In this document: positions 60,690 through 64,000 of the stretch, in pieces | Layout: the number at the start of each line of letters is the position of its first letter | How positions within the stretch are numbered: the first letter of the stretch is position 1 | NCBI RefSeq assembly: GCF_018476525.1 | Contig: NZ_JAHCST010000006.1 | Coordinates: 173,332 to 237,331 of the forward strand | Length of the DNA: 64,000 nt | Reading direction: 5' to 3' | DNA from: Acrocarpospora catenulata | GTDB lineage: Bacteria; Actinomycetota; Actinomycetes; Streptosporangiales; Streptosporangiaceae | Program-made: the position numbers and the translations under genes | The notes under the pieces: model-generated | What the model saw: the letters and a program-made list of their open reading frames with translations, nothing else | Told to the model about the DNA's origin: nothing | Database searches by the model: none

Positions 60690-61871
60690 ATGAACTCCAT
60701 ACATGAGCTCGCCGGTCACGACGACCTCGCGCCACTGCTTCACGGCGCCATCGAACTGGAGCGATCCGCCGCCGGTGGCGTGCTTCCCCACCGGCTCCCC
60801 GACTGGGCCCGCGCCCAGGCGGACGGCCAGCTCGCCATGGCCGAATCGCAGCCGTCCGGTGTGCGCCTGGTATTTCGCACCCGGGCGAACGTCATCGAAC
60901 TGGACACCGTGCCGACCAAACTCGGCTACGTAGGCGCGCCACCTCGGCCCGAGGGCGTCTATGACCTGGTCATCGACGGCGCGCTCACCGCTCAGGCAAC
61001 CGCGACCGGCGGAAACTCCCTGACTGTCGACATGATGTCGGGCACCTCGACATTCCAGCCTGGCGCGCCGACCACCGTCAGGTTCGATCAGTTGGGTACG
61101 AGCGAGAAGACCGCCGAGATCTGGCTCCCGTGGAACGAAACTACCGAGATCATCGCATTGCGCACCGACGCTCCCGTCTCCGCCGTTCCGGTCGGCGGCC
61201 GTCGACGCTGGCTGCATCACGGAAGCTCGATCAGCCACGGATCGTTCTCAAGCAGCCCGACCGCCACCTGGCCCGCGACCGCCGCGGCGCTCGGCGAGGT
61301 CGAACTGACGAACCTGGGCTTCGGGGGTAGCGCGCTGCTCGATCCGTTCACCGCGCGGACCATCAGGGATACGCCCGCGGACCTGATCAGCGTCAAGATC
61401 GGCATCAACCTCGTGAACACCGACCTGATGCGGCTGCGCGCCTTCGCCCCGGCGGTCAACGGCTTTCTCGACCTGATCCGCGAAGGCCACCCGGACACGC
61501 CACTGCTGGTCATCTCCGCGATCTGCTGCCCGATCCACGAGGACACCCCCGGCCCGACCCTTCCGGACTTCTCCGCCATGAAGGAGGGCGGACTCAGGTT
61601 CCGCGCCGCCGGCAACCCTGACGAGGTGGCAGCCGGGAAGCTGACCTTGAATGTGACCCGGTCCGAGCTGAAGCGAATCCTCGAAGAGCGCTCGAAGAGC
61701 GACCAGAACATCGCATACCTGGACGGCCGGGAACTCTACGGCGAGTCCGACGCCATCGATGTCCCGCTGCCCGACGACCTCCACCCCGGCCCCGAGACGC
61801 AACGACTCATCGGTGAACGGTTCGCCCGGCTGGCCTTCGAGCCCGGTGGAACCTTCGGCGACGCACGCTGA
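60690..61871 (+). CDS. SGNH/GDSL-type hydrolase with N-terminal beta domain
   Basis: The protein has 393 residues; AAGGA is 8 nt before the ATG and 10 bp separate it from the SDR gene. Residues about 50-165 form a beta-rich domain (VRLVFRTRANVIELDTV, TTVRFDQL). The catalytic part carries block I HHGSSISHG with the Ser, LGFGGSALL, block III KIGINLVNTD and block V DDLHPGPETQRL with Asp and His. There is no signal peptide, so it acts inside the cell, perhaps on an acetyl or other ester of the imported substrate. Confidence 0.85.
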   Translation: MNSIHELAGHDDLAPLLHGAIELERSAAGGVLPHRLPDWARAQADGQLAMAESQPSGVRLVFRTRANVIELDTVPTKLGYVGAPPRPEGVYDLVIDGALTAQATATGGNSLTVDMMSGTSTFQPGAPTTVRFDQLGTSEKTAEIWLPWNETTEIIALRTDAPVSAVPVGGRRRWLHHGSSISHGSFSSSPTATWPATAAALGEVELTNLGFGGSALLDPFTARTIRDTPADLISVKIGINLVNTDLMRLRAFAPAVNGFLDLIREGHPDTPLLVISAICCPIHEDTPGPTLPDFSAMKEGGLRFRAAGNPDEVAAGKLTLNVTRSELKRILEERSKSDQNIAYLDGRELYGESDAIDVPLPDDLHPGPETQRLIGERFARLAFEPGGTFGDAR

Positions 61872-61880
61872 TTGAATAAC

Positions 61881-61899
61881 GATACGAGAATACCGTATT
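61881..61899. promoter_or_regulatory. Operator candidate 2 of the Liv/M24 locus
   Basis: The complementary strand reads AATACGGTATTCTCGTATC, which repeats the core and spacing of the 59797-59815 site. It lies 45 bp before the M24 gene in the gap after the SGNH gene, so the M24 gene has its own controlled promoter. Confidence 0.75.
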
Positions 61900-61943
61900 G
61901 TTAATCGGGAGAGCCCGACAGGAATGAAGGACGGATCACCAAG

Positions 61944-63212
61944 ATGGAGAACGCGTTCCCCAAGGCCGGCCACGCCCTGGCACCTGAGGATGTCGCCGAG
62001 TACGAGCGCCGCGTGGCGGCTGTGCGTGCCGCGATGCGGCAAAAGGGCCTCGACGCCCTCGTCGTGGGCGACAACCCGTACGGCCTGGAGGCCGGGTTCC
62101 GGGCCGGCGCCTACCTATCGGGCTTCGGCCTGAGATGGCCGCTCTACTACACCGTGGTCGTCCTCCCCCTTGAGGGCGAGGCGACCTTGGTCCTGTCGCC
62201 GGGCCCCGGCGGCGGCGCGCTGGCCAAGGCACGCGACCGCACGTGGATCAAGCAGATCGTCGGCACGTCGGCGAAAACCCCCGAGGAGAACGCGCGCACG
62301 TTCTTCGGCCTGCTGGGCGCCACCTACGACCAGGACGTGATCCCCACGCTGAAAGGCTACGGGCTGGAGCAGGGCCGCATCGGAACCATCGGCGCCTGGC
62401 CGGGTCTGGAAGAGACCAAGGCGGCGCTTCCGAACGCGTCATTCGAGATCGCGGACTCGATACTCAAAGGCATCGCGACCACGATCAACTCGGCCTGGGA
62501 GGAGACCCAGCTGACCTACAGTCAGCGGGCGGCCGAGGCGACCATGCGCGCGCTGGCGGAGGCCGCCCAGCCCGGCGTCACCTATCGGGATGCGTTCCGC
62601 GCCATGTACCGCACGTTGGTCGACCATGAGATGAACGCCTACCCGCTGTTCTCGGTCATGACCGGCGAAGGGAAACCATGGTGGCCGTTCGACCCTGGAT
62701 ACGAACTTCCCGACGACCGAATCCGCGAAGGCGACATGATCGGCGGCGAACTGCCCGTCACCTACCGCGGCTGGCATGTGCAGTACTGCCGCACCTGGGT
62801 GGTGGGTGAGCCGAGTAAGGCGCAGACGCACGTGCTCGATGGCCTCAAGGCCGTCCAGGAGACGATGCGGGACAGGTGCCGGGTGGGCATGACCGGTGAC
62901 GCCCTGTGGAAGGTCACCCTGGACGCGTGCGACAAATACGGCTTCGAGCCGATCGCACGCTCCGGCCACTGGATCGGCTACTGGTCGGCCGGCGAGCTCG
63001 GGAAGATCAGTGGTGACCGCGACGGTCATTTCCAGGAGACATCTCTTCAGTTCATGCCTGACAACCCCATGACCGTCGAGGAGGGGATGGCCGTCGTGAT
63101 TCACCCGACCGTCGTGCACCGAGCGACCAACTATTTCGGCATCCTGGGCGACACGGGCATCGTACGAAACGGGAACGTCGAGTACCTGACGTCGCCCAGT
63201 GAACTGCCATGA
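61944..63212 (+). CDS. M24 (creatinase-fold) protein lacking acidic metal ligands
   Basis: The protein has 422 residues: an N-terminal creatinase-type domain (EDVAEYERRVAAVRAAMRQKGLDALVVGDNP) and a C-terminal pita-bread domain. In metal-dependent members the ligands are Asp, Asp, His, Glu, Glu. Here GGELPVTYRGWHVQYCRTW has Glu and Gln at the two Asp positions, the His is kept in RSGHWIGYW, and the two Glu positions read MAVVIHPTV and GIVRNGNVEYLT. It is therefore unlikely to be a metallopeptidase and more likely a creatinase-like C-N hydrolase. The stop overlaps the next start (ATGA). Confidence 0.85.
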   Translation: MENAFPKAGHALAPEDVAEYERRVAAVRAAMRQKGLDALVVGDNPYGLEAGFRAGAYLSGFGLRWPLYYTVVVLPLEGEATLVLSPGPGGGALAKARDRTWIKQIVGTSAKTPEENARTFFGLLGATYDQDVIPTLKGYGLEQGRIGTIGAWPGLEETKAALPNASFEIADSILKGIATTINSAWEETQLTYSQRAAEATMRALAEAAQPGVTYRDAFRAMYRTLVDHEMNAYPLFSVMTGEGKPWWPFDPGYELPDDRIREGDMIGGELPVTYRGWHVQYCRTWVVGEPSKAQTHVLDGLKAVQETMRDRCRVGMTGDALWKVTLDACDKYGFEPIARSGHWIGYWSAGELGKISGDRDGHFQETSLQFMPDNPMTVEEGMAVVIHPTVVHRATNYFGILGDTGIVRNGNVEYLTSPSELP

Positions 63213-64000
63213 CAACCCCACCGCGCCCGCGCGACCGGTACCTGCGCACGACCGGCACCGTGGAACTCACCGGTGTTCAGGCGCTCGTGCGACTGCCGAT
63301 GGACGCGCGTCGATGGGACAAAAACGCCGGCCGTGCGACAGCCGCGTTCATCTCCGGCTATGAAGGCTCCCCCCTGGGCGGATACGACCTCGAACTCGCA
63401 CGCCAGACACCGCTGCTGGAAGAGCTGGACATCGTGTTCCGGCCGGGCGTCAACGAGGAACTCGCCGCGACATCGGTGCAGGGAACCCAACTTGCCTCGG
63501 CCAGACCCGAGAAGAGGTTCGACGGTGTCAGCGGATTCTGGTACGGAAAGTCGCCCGGCCTGGACCGGGCGGCGGACGCGATCCGGCACGGCAACCTGGG
63601 CGGAACCCACCCCGCCGGCGGAGTGGTCGCCCTCGTAGGGGACGATCCCGCCGCGAAATCGTCCACCGTTCCCGGCTCGTCGGAAGCGCTGCTGGCCGAC
63701 CTCGGGCTCCCGATCCTGTATCCGTCAGACCCGGCGAACGCGCTCTGGCTGGGCATGCACGCCGTGGAGATGTCCCGCGCCAGCGGCCTCTGGGTGTCCC
63801 TGAAAATCGCCACCAATGTCGCCGACGGCACCGGCCAGGTCGATCTCGACGCCTTCGCGTTCGCCCCGATCCGCCCCGAGATCATCCTCGACGGGAAGCC
63901 ATACCGGCACGAAGTGACGGCCAGGCTCCTCCAGCCCGCGCTCACCGGGCTGGAGGAGAGCCGCAACGGCGTCCGGCTTGAGATCGCCCGCCGCTACGCG
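63209..64000 (+). CDS. Indolepyruvate ferredoxin oxidoreductase family protein, N-terminal part
   Basis: The frame is open to the last base, giving 264 residues of a protein that continues beyond the window. GTVELTGVQALVRLPMDARR, AAFISGYEGSPLGGYDLEL, VFRPGVNEELAATSVQG, FWYGKSPGLDRAADAIRHGNLGGT and VALVGDDPAAKSSTVPGSSE are the start of the fused two-domain 2-oxoacid:ferredoxin oxidoreductases. Full members exceed 1100 residues and decarboxylate aryl-pyruvates to acyl-CoA. Its place after the M24 gene suggests that the pathway passes through a 2-oxoacid. Confidence 0.93.
   Translation, partial: MTTPPRPRDRYLRTTGTVELTGVQALVRLPMDARRWDKNAGRATAAFISGYEGSPLGGYDLELARQTPLLEELDIVFRPGVNEELAATSVQGTQLASARPEKRFDGVSGFWYGKSPGLDRAADAIRHGNLGGTHPAGGVVALVGDDPAAKSSTVPGSSEALLADLGLPILYPSDPANALWLGMHAVEMSRASGLWVSLKIATNVADGTGQVDLDAFAFAPIRPEIILDGKPYRHEVTARLLQPALTGLEESRNGVRLEIARRYA

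Overview
The window is about 70% G+C by eye, with GTG and TTG starts, 4-bp start/stop overlaps and several apparently leaderless promoters. Together with secreted glycoside hydrolases carrying lectin-like modules, SCP2 and MaoC proteins and an actinobacterial-type panD, this points to a soil-type filamentous actinobacterium, perhaps Streptosporangiales; the genus is inferred only from gene flavour. The content is accessory: catabolic operons, secreted enzymes, small regulator-plus-effector pairs and several decayed genes. I saw no rRNA, tRNA, CRISPR array or intact insertion sequence.

Positions 1-11051 hold the end of a secreted glycosidase and then a TetR-controlled acyl-CoA catabolic locus: an MHS-type permease, TetR, acyl-CoA dehydrogenase, a MaoC-SCP2 fusion, an alpha/beta hydrolase, an acyl-CoA ligase, a thiolase, a HpcH/CitE-type C-C lyase and a second MaoC hydratase. 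The same 12-bp palindrome lies in front of the permease and the dehydrogenase. Positions 11166-16755 hold secreted proteins: a GH43 enzyme, a small ricin-like protein, and a large SGNH hydrolase with ten calcium-loop repeats arranged as two blocks of five.

Positions 16981-24882 are the most interesting part. Nine translationally coupled genes encode a complete polar-amino-acid-type ABC importer, a class III CoA-transferase, a crotonase, a class V PLP enzyme, a PaaI thioesterase, a DszB-like desulfinase that keeps the Cys/His/Arg catalytic set, and a sulfonate-binding-protein fold with no signal peptide. A MarR gene follows. This looks like an uptake and degradation system for a sulfur-containing, amino-acid-like compound that I cannot match to a described pathway.

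Positions 25657-44338 are mixed: VOC proteins (two close paralogues), a kinase-like protein, a membrane protein and winged-helix pair under a 32-bp palindrome, a 47-residue secreted peptide with its own terminator, an acyltransferase, a TauE/SafE exporter, a DNRLRE secreted protein, a GT1 glycosyltransferase, a metallo-beta-lactamase hydrolase next to an internally duplicated protein of unknown function, an MDR oxidoreductase with IclR, a GntR remnant lacking its DNA-binding domain, a beta-helix membrane protein, and an XRE and membrane protein pair.

Positions 44671-54783 contain a TetR/SDR divergon with operators laid over a near-consensus promoter, an integrase scar, two RibD-type reductases, an ECF sigma factor with a small upstream gene, an AraC gene broken by a stop codon, a GH43 beta-xylosidase-like enzyme, panD and a frameshifted methyltransferase remnant. 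Positions 54785-64000 are another catabolic locus: a Liv-type importer in which both permeases and the second ATPase are fused in one chain, an SDR, an SGNH hydrolase, a creatinase-fold M24 protein that has lost its acidic metal ligands, and the start of an indolepyruvate ferredoxin oxidoreductase. Two copies of an ATACGGTATTC-type palindrome mark its promoters.
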